This document shows positions 8,913 to 18,340 of a stretch of 64,000 nt of DNA, piece after piece. Both the position numbers and the translations under genes were made by a program. Within the stretch, counting starts at the first letter, position 1. The number at the start of each line of letters is the position of its first letter. Below the pieces are notes generated by a model. That model ran no database searches. It saw nothing but the letters and a program-made list of their open reading frames with translations, and was not told where the DNA came from. The stretch covers positions 1,426,001-1,490,000 of the forward strand of contig NZ_CP121679.1 in assembly GCF_029760895.1 (NCBI RefSeq), written 5' to 3'. The stretch is from Ancylobacter sp. WKF20 (GTDB taxonomy: Bacteria > Pseudomonadota > Alphaproteobacteria > Rhizobiales > Xanthobacteraceae).

Positions 8913-9707
8913 TTACGCCACCGAGCCCTCGGTCGCCGCCTCACGCGCGGCGCGCCGCTTCTCGATCATCTGCACGAGGATCACCGAGATTTCGTAGAGC
9001 AGCAGGGTGGGGATGGCGAGGCCGAGCTGGCTGACCACGTCGGGCGGGGTCAGCACCGCCGCGACGACGAAGACGCCGACAATGGCATAGCGGCGGAACT
9101 TCTTGAGCTGGTCGGAGGAGACCACGCCGATCTGCGCCAGCAGCGTCAGGATCACCGGCAGCTGGAAGCAGATGCCGAAGGCGAAGATCAGCGTCATGAT
9201 CAGCGAGAGATACTCACTCACCTGCGGCAGCATGGAGATTTCCGGCGAGCCGGGGCCGGCGGCCTGCTGCATGGAGAGGAAATAGGTCATCGCCATGGGC
9301 ATGGCGACGAAATAGACGAAGGCCGCGCCAATGAGGAAGCACACCGGCGTCGCCACCAGATAGGGGCGGAAGGCGTTCTTCTCGTGGCTGTAGAGGCCCG
9401 GCGCGACGAACATGTAGATCTGCGTCGCCACCACCGGGAAGGAGATGAACGCCGCCCCGAACATGCCGAGCTTGATCTGGGTGAACAGGAATTCCTGCGG
9501 CGCCGTGTAGATCAGCTTCACATGCTCGGTGCCGCCGGCCGCGAACTCGTAGGGCCAGAGCAGGATGTTGTAGATGAACTTGCCCAGCATGAAGCAGGCG
9601 AAGAAGGCGATGAAGAAGGCGATCAGCGACTTGATCAGCCGCGAACGCAGCTCGATCAGATGCTCGATCAGCGGGGCCTTGGAGGCGTCGATATCGTCCT
9701 GGCTCAT
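8913..9707 (-). CDS. tatC: Twin-arginine translocase subunit TatC
   Basis: TatC is the six-span membrane receptor that binds twin-arginine signal peptides together with TatB. The 264-residue product starts in the expected way with a polar N-terminus, then L-I-E-L-R-S-R-L-I, and shows six hydrophobic segments. The conserved F-x-x-P segment is present as S-F-P-V-V. Its ATG overlaps the tatB stop by four bases, indicating coupled translation. The order tatA-tatB-tatC is standard. At least one likely Tat substrate occurs in this window (MBL hydrolase at 42739). Confidence 0.97.
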   Translation of the reverse strand: MSQDDIDASKAPLIEHLIELRSRLIKSLIAFFIAFFACFMLGKFIYNILLWPYEFAAGGTEHVKLIYTAPQEFLFTQIKLGMFGAAFISFPVVATQIYMFVAPGLYSHEKNAFRPYLVATPVCFLIGAAFVYFVAMPMAMTYFLSMQQAAGPGSPEISMLPQVSEYLSLIMTLIFAFGICFQLPVILTLLAQIGVVSSDQLKKFRRYAIVGVFVVAAVLTPPDVVSQLGLAIPTLLLYEISVILVQMIEKRRAAREAATEGSVA

Positions 9708-10648
9708 GCACCCGGCCCTTCATTGCCGGTAGAACCGGCCGGCGCCTTGGCGGCACGGGACCGGGGCTTGGGAGACGCCTTGGCGGCGGCCGGCGGGGTA
9801 CCGAGCGGCAGTTCGCCGGTCGAGGCCACAACCTCGGCCGTCTTGGCACGCACGCGCGGCTTGGCGGCACGCTTGGGCGCGACATCCGTTGAGGCGATTT
9901 CCGTTGAGGCGATTTCCTTGGGCGCCGCGTCAACCGGCGCAACCACCGGGTCGGCGGCGGGAGCCGCCTTGCGGCGGGTCGACCGCTTGGGCAGCGCCGG
10001 GCGCGGAGGGGCGTCGGCCACCGGGGAGGCCGGCGCGGCCGCCGCAATGGTGGGGGCTTTCTCCGGCGTCGCAGCGGCAGCAGCCGGCGCGGGCGCGGCG
10101 GCCGCCACCACAGGGGAAGCCGGTGCCGGCGGCTGCGAGGTCGCCGGCGCGGCGGAAGCCGAGACCGGCGCAGCGGCGGCGACAGAAGCGCTGGCCGGCG
10201 CCGCCGGCTCCATCTTCTGCGTCGCGGCCCGCACCTCGTCCTCGATGGTCTCGAAGGCGTGGGTTTCCAGCTCGCTCGGCGGGGGAAGCTGCGCCTCGAT
10301 GTCGGCCGCCGGCAGCTCCGTGCGCTCGACCGGGGTCGAGGTCGCCTTCATCTCGGTGTCGAGATCCTGCAGGGGATTGGTCGGAAAGGCGTTGCTCAGC
10401 GTCGAGCGCGCATTGTCGGCAAGACCCGAGAGGTCGTTGCGCAGACCGCTCACGCTGTCCTTGAGGTCGGATAGCTCCGCCTCGCGGAGCGCCTCGTTGA
10501 ACTGGCCCTGGAACTCGCCGGCCATGCGGCGCAGCTTGCCGACCCCCTGCCCCACCTTGCGCAGGACAGTCGGCAATTCCTTGGGCCCGATCACGACCAG
10601 AGCGACGACGCCGATCACCAGTAGTTCGGACCAGCCGATATCAAGCAT
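9704..10648 (-). CDS. tatB: Sec-independent translocase subunit TatB, long C-terminal tail
   Basis: TatB forms the substrate receptor with TatC. Residues 1-22 form the single membrane helix, followed by the hinge and amphipathic helix with G-P-K-E-L-P typical of TatB. At 314 residues it is far longer than E. coli TatB (171), owing to an Ala/Pro/Lys-rich tail from about residue 145. That tail contains a short duplicated I-A-S-T-E motif and a basic stretch (R-S-T-R-R-K). The extended tail is common in high-GC Alphaproteobacteria and probably unstructured. Coupled to tatC by a 4-base overlap. Confidence 0.94.
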   Translation of the reverse strand: MLDIGWSELLVIGVVALVVIGPKELPTVLRKVGQGVGKLRRMAGEFQGQFNEALREAELSDLKDSVSGLRNDLSGLADNARSTLSNAFPTNPLQDLDTEMKATSTPVERTELPAADIEAQLPPPSELETHAFETIEDEVRAATQKMEPAAPASASVAAAAPVSASAAPATSQPPAPASPVVAAAAPAPAAAAATPEKAPTIAAAAPASPVADAPPRPALPKRSTRRKAAPAADPVVAPVDAAPKEIASTEIASTDVAPKRAAKPRVRAKTAEVVASTGELPLGTPPAAAKASPKPRSRAAKAPAGSTGNEGPGA

Positions 10649-10707
10649 ATGTCAAGCCGGGGCCGCCGCAGCGGCCCTCCCCGATCAAGAACGCCCGCGA
10701 GCGGGCT

Positions 10708-10932
10708 TCAGCCGACCTTGGTCCGCTCGGCTTCAACGCTCGACTGGTGGTCGAGGGAACGCACCGGCTCGGCCGGCTTGGCGGTCGTCTCGTCGTCGTC
10801 CGACATGCCCTTCTTGAAGGCCTTGATGCCCTTGGCGGCGTCGCCCATCAGCTCCGACAGCTTGCCGCGGCCGAAGAGGAGGAGCACGACGACCAGCACG
10901 ATGATCCAATGCCAGATGCTCAGCGAACCCAT
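10708..10932 (-). CDS. tatA: Twin-arginine translocase subunit TatA
   Basis: TatA oligomerises to form the protein-conducting element of the Tat system. The 74-residue product has the short N-terminal helix [11 protein letters not shown] followed by [14 protein letters not shown], the highly conserved F-G-x-x-K-L hinge, and an acidic tail. It is first in the tatABC run, 59 bases ahead of tatB. Upstream, where scpB would normally be next in this lineage, lies an ABC ATPase gene (10999-12090). Confidence 0.97.
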   Translation of the reverse strand: MGSLSIWHWIIVLVVVLLLFGRGKLSELMGDAAKGIKAFKKGMSDDDETTAKPAEPVRSLDHQSSVEAERTKVG

Positions 10933-10998
10933 TTTACAACTCCCTGTCCGAGGCGCCGCCGGCCCCTGGTGACGACGCTTCGCAATTGTGAGCGGACA

Positions 10999-12090
10999 CT
11001 AGGGCCCGGTTGCGGCGAAGACAAGAACTTCGGCCGCGTCGATGTGCACGCCTACGTCATGGCCACGGTGTAATCCGGCAACCGGGCGGCGGCGTGCGAC
11101 CAAAGGGGTATCGAGGCCCTCGACCGCGACCTCATAGAGATCAAGCTCGCCGAGGAATCGGTGGTTGATCACCCGGCCGGGAACCCCGGTGCCGGGGGCG
11201 CGCAGATCGACCCCCTGCGGGCGGATGGCGGCAACCGCCGGGCTGCCCTCGGCGAGGCCGGGCGCCGGATAGTCGCCGAAGGGCGTGTGGATCTTGCCCT
11301 GACTGGCCACACTGTTCACCTCATTAACCTCGCTGAAGAAGCGCGCGGCGGCGAGATCGGCGGGGTGGCGGTAGAGTTCTTCGGGCGTGCCGAGCTGGAC
11401 GATTTCGCCCTTGCGCATCAGCGCGATCCTGTCCCCAAGCCGCATCGCCTCCTCCGGGTCATGCGTGACGATGATGCAGGTCGCGCGCGCTTCCCTAAGC
11501 ACCGCAAGGGTTTGCGCGCGCACACTGCCACGCAGGCGACTGTCCAGCCCCGAGAAGGGTTCGTCCATAAGGAGAATGCCGGGGCGTGGCACAAGCGCAC
11601 GGGCCAGCGCCACGCGCTGCTGCTCGCCGCCCGACAGCGCATGCGGATAGTCCTGCGCATGCGCCTCCAGCCGCACCCGCGCGAGCGCCCGCAACGCCTC
11701 CGCCCTCGCCTCCGCCGCGCTGAGCGCCCGCAAACCGAAGGCGACGTTCTGCTCATTGGTCAGGTGCGGGAACAGCGCATAGTCTTGAAAAACAAGGCCA
11801 ATACTGCGTTTTTCCGGCGGCACGAACATGCCCGGACCCGCCACCACCTTGCCGTCGAGCAGGATCTGGCCGGCGCTCGGCCGCTCGATGCCGGCGATGA
11901 GGCGCAGCAGCGTGGTCTTTCCACAGCCCGACGGGCCGAGCAGGCACAGGATCTCGCCGGGCTCGACCGTGAGCGAGATGCCGCGCACCGATTCCGAGGC
12001 GCCATAGGCGTGGCGGAGCCCGTCCAGCGTCAGGCGATTGGCGAGCGAGACCGGGGTGCGGGCCTGCGCGCGGACCGGCATCTGGGACAT
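10999..12090 (-). CDS. Orphan ABC transporter ATPase, FbpC/ferric-iron or sulfate/polyamine type
   Basis: A 363-residue ATP-binding subunit of an uptake transporter of the CUT1/FbpC-like group. It shows Walker A G-P-S-G-C-G-K-T-T, Q-loop F-Q-D-Y-A-L-F-P-H, signature L-S-G-G-E-Q-Q-R, Walker B L-L-M-D-E-P and the H-loop V-T-H-D, plus a C-terminal TOBE-like regulatory region from about residue 250. No permease or binding-protein gene is nearby, so the substrate cannot be assigned; ferric iron is the best guess from the motif style. It follows scpB by 30 bases with a good AGGAAAGG site, suggesting cotranscription with scpAB. Confidence 0.9.
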   Translation of the reverse strand: MSQMPVRAQARTPVSLANRLTLDGLRHAYGASESVRGISLTVEPGEILCLLGPSGCGKTTLLRLIAGIERPSAGQILLDGKVVAGPGMFVPPEKRSIGLVFQDYALFPHLTNEQNVAFGLRALSAAEARAEALRALARVRLEAHAQDYPHALSGGEQQRVALARALVPRPGILLMDEPFSGLDSRLRGSVRAQTLAVLREARATCIIVTHDPEEAMRLGDRIALMRKGEIVQLGTPEELYRHPADLAAARFFSEVNEVNSVASQGKIHTPFGDYPAPGLAEGSPAVAAIRPQGVDLRAPGTGVPGRVINHRFLGELDLYEVAVEGLDTPLVARRRPVAGLHRGHDVGVHIDAAEVLVFAATGP

Positions 12091-12120
12091 GCGGCGCCTT
12101 TCCTGTGCGAGGAACCGCCG

Positions 12121-12828
12121 CTACCCCTCGTCCTCATCATCCGCCTCGGGTTCCGGGGCAAAGGAGAGGTCGAACTCGGGCTCCAGCGGATCCTCGTCGT
12201 CCTTAAGCCCGGCATCGTCACTGGGCAGAGGCACGGTTAAGCCGGCGGAGACGCGCGCGTCAATGAGCCCGGTGCCGCGCAATTCCTCCAGACCCGGCAG
12301 ATCCTGGATGCTGTCGAGCCCGAAATGCACCAGGAAGGTCTCCGTGGTGCCATAGGTCACTGGCCGGCCGGGGCTGCGCCGGCGCCCGCGCATCCGCACC
12401 CAGCCGGCGGCGAGCAGCACGTCGAGCGTGCCCTTATTGGTTGAAACGCCACGGATTTCCTCGATCTCCGCCCGCGTCACCGGCTGGTGATAGGCGATGA
12501 TCGCCAGCGTCTCCAGCGCCGCGCGGGAGAGGCGGCGCGGCTCCGGCTTGTCGCGCGACAGCAGGAAGCCGAGATCGGGCGCGGTGCGCAGCATCCACTT
12601 GCCGGCGACCCGAACGAGATTGACGCCGCGCGGCGCGTAGTCCGCCGCCAGTTCCGCCAGCAGCGCGCGCAGGTCGGATCCCTCCGGCAGGCGGGCGGCC
12701 AGCGTCGCCTCGTCCAGCGGCTCGCCAGCGGCGAACAGCATGGCCTCCAGTAGCCGCAGGCCGAGCGCACGGTCGGGGATGAGGGGTTCACGATCCGGCT
12801 GCGGCGCACGCGCCGCCTCGGCGCTCAT
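12121..12828 (-). CDS. scpB: Segregation and condensation protein B
   Basis: ScpB is the winged-helix (kite) partner of ScpA in the SMC-ScpAB condensin that compacts and separates the chromosome. The 235-residue product includes L-L-E-A-M-L-F-A-A-G-E-P-L near its start and T-L-A-I-I-A-Y-H-Q-P-V-T-R-A-E-I-E-E, both typical of the family, and an acidic tail. Its ATG overlaps the scpA stop by four bases. Confidence 0.95.
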   Translation of the reverse strand: MSAEAARAPQPDREPLIPDRALGLRLLEAMLFAAGEPLDEATLAARLPEGSDLRALLAELAADYAPRGVNLVRVAGKWMLRTAPDLGFLLSRDKPEPRRLSRAALETLAIIAYHQPVTRAEIEEIRGVSTNKGTLDVLLAAGWVRMRGRRRSPGRPVTYGTTETFLVHFGLDSIQDLPGLEELRGTGLIDARVSAGLTVPLPSDDAGLKDDEDPLEPEFDLSFAPEPEADDEDEG

Positions 12829-13628
12829 GCCCCCTCCCCGCCGGTCGCGCGTGAGCGAATCCAGATGGGGGCGAAGGGTGCCTCCTGCTGCACGTCGATC
12901 AGCCCTTCGCGCACCATCTCAAGGCTCGCGGAGAAGCCCGAGGCGAGCGCGGTCGCCCGCATCTTCGGATCGGCCATCCAGTTGAGCAGGAAACCGTCCA
13001 GCCGCGCCCATTCCCCGCCAAGCGCGAGGCGGCCGATCAACCGCTCCAGCCGCTCGCGTGCCTCGGCCAGAGAAACGACGTTGCGCGGGGCGAAACGCAC
13101 CTGCGACAGCGCCATCTTCTGCCGCTGTGCGCCATAGGCGGCGAGCAGTTCGTAGAGCGTCGCCTCATAGGTTTGTGGCCCGCCGCGCTCCAGCGGCTCC
13201 GGCGCGCCGCGTTCAAACACCTCGTGACCGATGCGGTCGCGGGTCGCCAGATGCGCCGCCGCCGCGCGGATCTGCTCCAGCCGGCGCAGGCGCTCGGTGA
13301 GATCGGCGGCGAGATCTGCCGCGCTCGGGCCTTCTTCCTTCGTCGGCTCGGGCAGCAACAGGCGGGATTTCAGATAGGCCAGCCACGCCGCCATGACGAG
13401 ATAATCGGCCGCGAGTTCCAGCCGGATGCGCCGCGCTTCCTCGACGAAGGTGAGATACTGCTCCGCGAGATCGAGGATCGAGATACGGCCGAGGTCCACC
13501 TTCTGCGTGCGTGCGAGCGCCAGCAGCAGGTCGAGCGGGCCCTCGAAGCCGTCCACATCCACGACGAGCGACGGCTCGCCCGGCGAACGGGCGTCATCCG
13601 CCTCGAAAGCGAACTGGCTTTGCTCCAT
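12825..13628 (-). CDS. scpA: Segregation and condensation protein A
   Basis: ScpA is the kleisin that bridges the SMC heads and binds ScpB. The 267-residue protein opens with the family segment V-D-G-F-E-G-P-L-D-L-L-L-A-L-A, then K-V-D-L-G-R-I-S-I-L, and ends in a winged-helix region with S-L-E-M-V-R-E-G-L-I. It is 18 bases downstream of nagZ and overlaps scpB, so nagZ-scpA-scpB are one transcription unit. Confidence 0.95.
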   Translation of the reverse strand: MEQSQFAFEADDARSPGEPSLVVDVDGFEGPLDLLLALARTQKVDLGRISILDLAEQYLTFVEEARRIRLELAADYLVMAAWLAYLKSRLLLPEPTKEEGPSAADLAADLTERLRRLEQIRAAAAHLATRDRIGHEVFERGAPEPLERGGPQTYEATLYELLAAYGAQRQKMALSQVRFAPRNVVSLAEARERLERLIGRLALGGEWARLDGFLLNWMADPKMRATALASGFSASLEMVREGLIDVQQEAPFAPIWIRSRATGGEGA

Positions 13629-13646
13629 GAAGTGACCGCGCTGGCG

Positions 13647-14675
13647 TTAGGACACCGCGATCATAGCCGAAAATTGAACGCGCGCCTGCGTTTGTTCGAT
13701 CGCCGTGGGGCGCGCGACCCGCGCCAACGCCGCTGCGCAACGCCGGGCGGCATCTCCGGCGACAACGGGCGTGTGCGCGGCGACCTCACGCATCTCGTCG
13801 ATCTTGCCATTGCAGTGGAGCACGAGGTCGCAGCCAGCCGCAAAGGAGGCTGTCGTGCGGCTGGCAAGCGAGCCGGCAAGCGCGCCCATGGAGAGATCAT
13901 CGCTCATCAGCGCACCATCGAAGCCGATGAAGCCGCGAATAACCTCGTCGATGACACGCTTAGAGGTGGTGGCCGGCGCGTCGGGGTCGATCGCCGCGTA
14001 GACCACATGCGCGGTCATGCCGAGCGGAAGATCGGCGAGCCGGCGGAACGCCTCGAAATCCGTCGCCTCCAACTCCGCGCGCGGCGTCTCGACCACGGGC
14101 AGGCTCTCATGGCTGTCGGCGCGCGCGCGGCCATGGCCGGGAATGTGCTTGAGCACGGGCAGCACGCCACCCTGCATCAGCCCCTCGGCGGCGGCGCGGG
14201 CGAGCACGGCGACGCGCTCGGGCGTCTCGCCATAGGCCCGGTCACCGATGATGCCGTGGCCTTCTGGCAGGCGCAGATCGGCACAGGGCACGCAGTCCAC
14301 ATTGATGCCGAGCGCGGCAAGGTCGTCCGCCATCAGGCGGGCGCCGAGACGCGCGGCCTCCGCCCCGCGGGCTTCGCTGGCGGTGTTGGCAAGCTGGGCA
14401 AAGACATCCGCCGGGGGGTAGACCGGCCAGTGCGGCGGGCCGAGACGCTGCACGCGCCCGCCTTCCTGATCGATCAGGATCGGCGCATCGGACCGGCCGA
14501 CAAGCGCACGAAAAGCCGCCACGAGGTCAGCAACCTGCGCGGGCGTCTCGATGTTGCGGCGAAAGAGGATGAAGCCCCAGGGATTGGTCTCGCGGAGGAA
14601 CGTCTCTTCCTCCGCCGTCAGATGCGTGCCGGCGCAGCCGGTGATGAAGGCGCGCGGCGCGGTCGTGGCGGTCAT
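13647..14675 (-). CDS. nagZ: Beta-N-acetylhexosaminidase NagZ
   Basis: NagZ is a cytoplasmic glycoside hydrolase family 3 enzyme that removes N-acetylglucosamine from recycled muropeptides. The 342-residue protein contains the substrate-binding I-D-Q-E-G-G-R-V-Q-R and the catalytic loop K-H-I-P-G-H-G-R-A-R-A-D-S-H, whose His/Asp act in catalysis, and S-D-D-L-S-M-G-A with the nucleophile Asp. No signal peptide is seen, as expected. It is placed between a SPOR-domain gene and scpA. Confidence 0.95.
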   Translation of the reverse strand: MTATTAPRAFITGCAGTHLTAEEETFLRETNPWGFILFRRNIETPAQVADLVAAFRALVGRSDAPILIDQEGGRVQRLGPPHWPVYPPADVFAQLANTASEARGAEAARLGARLMADDLAALGINVDCVPCADLRLPEGHGIIGDRAYGETPERVAVLARAAAEGLMQGGVLPVLKHIPGHGRARADSHESLPVVETPRAELEATDFEAFRRLADLPLGMTAHVVYAAIDPDAPATTSKRVIDEVIRGFIGFDGALMSDDLSMGALAGSLASRTTASFAAGCDLVLHCNGKIDEMREVAAHTPVVAGDAARRCAAALARVARPTAIEQTQARVQFSAMIAVS

Positions 14676-14698
14676 GGAACGGCTGCTTCGGTTCGGGG

Positions 14699-16393
14699 TC
14701 AGTTGCGCTGGACCATGCAGTCGCCGCCCTGCACACGCAGCGCCTGGCAGAGGGCATTGGCATCATCACGATTGGTGAAGGACCCGACCTGGGCGCGGTA
14801 GTAAATGCCGCGGTCGCCGAGGTCCGCCCGACGCACCGCCATGGACTGGCCGTTCAGCACGCCCGGAAACTTCGCCTGCATCGAGCGCCAGGTGGCCTGG
14901 GCTTCCGCCTCCGAGCGCACCGAGGCGATCTGCACCACATAGGCACCCGCCGGCGCCGGGGCGGCGGAGGTGGCCGCCGGAGCCGGCGTCGGCGCGGCGG
15001 CAACGCGGGCCGGCGGATTGGGCGCGTTCGGCACGATGGAGGGCGTCGCGGCGAGCGGCGTCGGGCTGGTCGAGACCGGCGCGCCAGAACCCGTGCTCAG
15101 CGGCGCCGGGGCGGTGGCTGTCGGCTGCGCGGAGGACTGGACGGAAGCCGTCGTGCCGGGAGGCACCGGGCTCGGCGTCGCGTCCTCGACGATCGTGCCG
15201 TCGGCCCGCACGGTGAGAGTGCGCACGCGCTTGGGTTCGGTCGTCTTCGCGCTCGGGCTGGTGGCCGGCTGGATGACACGCGGCTGGGGCTGCGCCGCCT
15301 GGCTGACATCGACCGGCTGCTCTTCGCTGGAGACGACGCGCTCATTGCCGGTCGGGGCGCTGCCGCCCACACGGTCATAGATCAGCTTCTGGCCGTCGGA
15401 CGATGCCTCCGGCGCCGGCTGGGACGGCACGATCTTGTTCGGCCCCTGCTCGGCGTGGATCACCGGCGCTTCGCCCGAAGCGGAGACGCTGGCGCGCTTA
15501 TTGGCGACGAGCACATAGCCGGTCACCGTGCCGACGGCGGCGAGAGCCACGACGGCGGCGACGAGCGCCAGCCGGCGGCGGCCAGAACGGGCCCGTTCCT
15601 CGCCTTCGAGCTGGTAATTCTGCTCGACGAGCTCTTCCTCGTCATAGCCCTCATCGGCGTCCGCCGACCGGCCGTAATCATAGGCATCGTCGCCGGGCGG
15701 CACGTCGCGCGCGGTTGTCGGCGCGGGAGCCGGGGCCGGAGCCGCCCCACGCGCCATCCAGGCCGGCGGAGCCGATTCGCCACGCGGGGTCGCCCGCGCC
15801 GTGGCGCGGGGATCCTCATAGGCCGGATCGTCGACCAGATTGAAAGGCTGCGACAGGGCACGCGAAATGGCATCGGCCGCGCTGTCACCAATCGCCGCCT
15901 CGTCACGCGGACGGGGCTGCGGGGCGCGGGGCGCGGAGGGGTAAGCCTCCGCACGCGGCTCGGGCGGGCGCGGCGCCGGCGGCACAACCCGCTCGGGACG
16001 GACCATGGAGCGGTTGAGATCGCGCGCCGTGTCCTCGAGCGAGGAACGCGGCGCGGGGGTCGCGGGCGGGGCGGAGCGGCGCGGCGTCTCGGCGAAGACA
16101 TCCGCCGCCAGCGCCGAGAACGAAGTCGGCGCGGCGGGACGAGGCTGCGCAGGAGGGGCGCTCGGCGGGGCCGACGGACGGGTCGAGGCTGGACGCGGCG
16201 GCAGCGGCGGGCGCGCCGCCGCAGGGGGCGGACTAGCCGGCGCGGGCGCAGCCGGACGCGCCGCGGGCCGCGCGGACTGGGCCTGACGCAGCAGATCCGC
16301 GAATTCGTCTTCCTGACCCATCAGGCGAGCGAGTTCGGCAAGCGGGTCCTCAGCGGGACCGCCCTGCCGATTACGCGTCGTGTCGTTGGCCAT
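14699..16393 (-). CDS. SPOR-domain membrane protein
   Basis: Probably binds denuded glycan strands at the division septum. The 564-residue protein has a Pro/Ala-rich cytoplasmic part (1-265), a membrane helix with A-L-V-A-A-V-V-A-L-A-A-V-G (about 275-300), a second low-complexity Pro/Thr-rich region, and a C-terminal SPOR domain in the last 75 residues (Y-V-V-Q-I-A-S-V-R-S-E ... Y-R-A-Q-V-G-S-F). The start at 16393 (M-A-N-D-T) is preferred over 16429 because an AGG element lies 9 bases upstream. Located between argS and nagZ, as in relatives. Confidence 0.9.
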   Translation of the reverse strand: MANDTTRNRQGGPAEDPLAELARLMGQEDEFADLLRQAQSARPAARPAAPAPASPPPAAARPPLPPRPASTRPSAPPSAPPAQPRPAAPTSFSALAADVFAETPRRSAPPATPAPRSSLEDTARDLNRSMVRPERVVPPAPRPPEPRAEAYPSAPRAPQPRPRDEAAIGDSAADAISRALSQPFNLVDDPAYEDPRATARATPRGESAPPAWMARGAAPAPAPAPTTARDVPPGDDAYDYGRSADADEGYDEEELVEQNYQLEGEERARSGRRRLALVAAVVALAAVGTVTGYVLVANKRASVSASGEAPVIHAEQGPNKIVPSQPAPEASSDGQKLIYDRVGGSAPTGNERVVSSEEQPVDVSQAAQPQPRVIQPATSPSAKTTEPKRVRTLTVRADGTIVEDATPSPVPPGTTASVQSSAQPTATAPAPLSTGSGAPVSTSPTPLAATPSIVPNAPNPPARVAAAPTPAPAATSAAPAPAGAYVVQIASVRSEAEAQATWRSMQAKFPGVLNGQSMAVRRADLGDRGIYYRAQVGSFTNRDDANALCQALRVQGGDCMVQRN

Positions 16394-16513
16394 GTTCACC
16401 GAACCTGTTCGCTGCGTCTCGCTACACACCCGCCGGGAGGCGGCACATCGGCGGCGGCAGGTCAGATGCGATCTGCGGGCACCTCAGGAGGAAGCACCCG
16501 TTTCGCGACTCGC

Positions 16514-18280
16514 TCACCGCATTTCTTCGGGAGCATCGACTCCAAGAATCGAAAGTCCTGAAGCGATGATCAGCGCGACCGCGTGCACAAGCGCCAGCCG
16601 CGCGTAGGTCAAGTTTCGATCATCTTCGATAATGAAGCGTAAATGTGGCATGTCTTTCCCGCGATTCCACTGTCCATGCAGGGCGCTGGCAAGATCGTAG
16701 AGATAAAACGCCACCCGGTGCGGCTCACGCGCGCTCGCCGCCTGCTCGATGAGCCGAGGATAGGCGGCGATGAGCTTGGCGAGCCCGATCTCCCCTTCGT
16801 CATCGAGACGGGAGAGCTCGGCCTCCGCGAAGGCCGCCAACTCGGTCGGCAGGTCCGGAAACGCCTCGCGCGCATTGCGCAGGATCGAGGATGCCCGCGC
16901 ATGGGCATACTGGACATAGAACACCGGATTGTCGCGCGACTGCTCGATCACCTTGGCGAGATCGAAGTCGAGCACCGCGTCGTTCTTGCGATAGAGCATC
17001 ATGAAGCGGACGGGATCGACACCGACCTCGTCCACGACGTCGCGCAGCGTGACAAACGTGCCCGCCCGCTTCGACATCTTCACCGGCTCGCCATTGCGCA
17101 GCAGGCGCACGAGCTGGCAGATCTCGACATCGAGCGCGCCCTGCCCGGCGGTCGCGGCGGTCACCGCCGCCTGCATCCGCTTGATGTAGCCGCCGTGATC
17201 GGCGCCCCAGACGTCGATCATCTGCTTGAAGCCGCGATCGAACTTGTTCTTGTGATAGGCGATGTCGGCGGCGAAGTAGGTGTAGGTGCCGTCCGACTTC
17301 ACCAGCGGCCGGTCGATCTCGTCGCCGAAGCCGGTGGCGCGGAACAGGGTCTGCTCGCGGTCCTCCCAATCCTCCACCGGCGCGCCCTTGGGCGGGGGAA
17401 GGCTCCCCTGATAGACGAGGTCGCGGGCGCGCATCTCATCGAGCAGCCGGTCGATGATCGAGGCGTTGCCGCCCTCACGGGCATGCAGCGTGCGCTCGGA
17501 GAAGTAGACGTCGAAGCTGATGTTCAGCGCCTTCAGGTCGGTGCGGATCATCGCCATCATCATGTCGATGGCGACACCGCGCACCAGCGGCAGCCACTCG
17601 GCCTCGGGCTTGGCGAGCAGCGTGTTGGCGTATTTGGCGACCAGCGCATGGCCGACCGGGACCAGATAGTCACCGGGATAGAGGCCGTCGGGAATCGTGA
17701 TCGCCTCGCCCAGCGCCTCGCGGTAGCGCAGGAAGGCGGAGCGGGCCAGCACGTCGACCTGCACGCCGGCGTCGTTGATGTAGTACTCGCGCGTCACCTC
17801 ATGGCCGGCAAAGGCGAGGAGATTCGCCAGCGCATCGCCGAACACCGCGCCGCGGCAATGGCCGACATGCATCGGGCCGGTCGGGTTGGCCGAGACGTAC
17901 TCGACATTGATTTTCTCGCCGGCACCCAGCTCGGAGCGGCCAAAGGCGCGGCCCGCTGTCAGCGCCGCCGACAGCACGCGCGGCCAGTAGGCCAGATCGA
18001 GCGCGATATTGATGAAGCCGGGACCGGCCACCTCGACGCGCGCCACACCGGCCACGGCGGCGAGCTTTGGCACCAGCGCCTCGGCGAGGTCGCGCGGCTT
18101 CATCTTCGCTTCCTTGGCCAGCACCATCGCGGCATTGGTGGCGAGATCGCCATGGCTGGCCTCGCGCGGCGGCTCGACCACGACGCGCGCCACATCGAGC
18201 CCGGCCGGCACGCGGCCTTCGGCGGCAAGCTGGCCCACGGCGTCACGCACATGGTCGGCGAAGATGGCGAACAGGTTCAT
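16514..18280 (-). CDS. argS: Arginyl-tRNA synthetase
   Basis: Class I synthetase for tRNA-Arg, 588 residues. The N-terminal Add1 domain is followed by the HIGH-type motif inside [12 protein letters not shown] and the KMSKS-type [10 protein letters not shown]. The C-terminal DALR helical domain ends with [12 protein letters not shown], typical of the family. No internal disruption. It follows dgt by 60 bases on the same strand. Confidence 0.97.
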   Translation of the reverse strand: MNLFAIFADHVRDAVGQLAAEGRVPAGLDVARVVVEPPREASHGDLATNAAMVLAKEAKMKPRDLAEALVPKLAAVAGVARVEVAGPGFINIALDLAYWPRVLSAALTAGRAFGRSELGAGEKINVEYVSANPTGPMHVGHCRGAVFGDALANLLAFAGHEVTREYYINDAGVQVDVLARSAFLRYREALGEAITIPDGLYPGDYLVPVGHALVAKYANTLLAKPEAEWLPLVRGVAIDMMMAMIRTDLKALNISFDVYFSERTLHAREGGNASIIDRLLDEMRARDLVYQGSLPPPKGAPVEDWEDREQTLFRATGFGDEIDRPLVKSDGTYTYFAADIAYHKNKFDRGFKQMIDVWGADHGGYIKRMQAAVTAATAGQGALDVEICQLVRLLRNGEPVKMSKRAGTFVTLRDVVDEVGVDPVRFMMLYRKNDAVLDFDLAKVIEQSRDNPVFYVQYAHARASSILRNAREAFPDLPTELAAFAEAELSRLDDEGEIGLAKLIAAYPRLIEQAASAREPHRVAFYLYDLASALHGQWNRGKDMPHLRFIIEDDRNLTYARLALVHAVALIIASGLSILGVDAPEEMR

Positions 18281-18340
18281 CGGCAGCAGCTCTCGGCTCG
18301 GCGCGTCGGCCCGCAGGGCCGGAAAGGACGGCCGCTGCCG

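Noticed and set aside
9886..9915. Short duplicated unit in the tatB tail
   Set aside because: It is a minor low-complexity duplication in a disordered tail and not a repeat element.
6516..10817. A 1433-codon open frame on the + strand opposite surE, serS and tatABC
   Set aside because: It covers five well-supported genes on the other strand and has the composition of an antisense shadow.
11760..12005. Separate small genes inside the ABC ATPase region
   Set aside because: They are alternative frames of the ATPase gene, which has all its motifs in one frame.
16394..16513. LexA-like GTTC direct repeat upstream of the SPOR gene
   Set aside because: The spacing is 9 rather than the 7 bases expected in Alphaproteobacteria.
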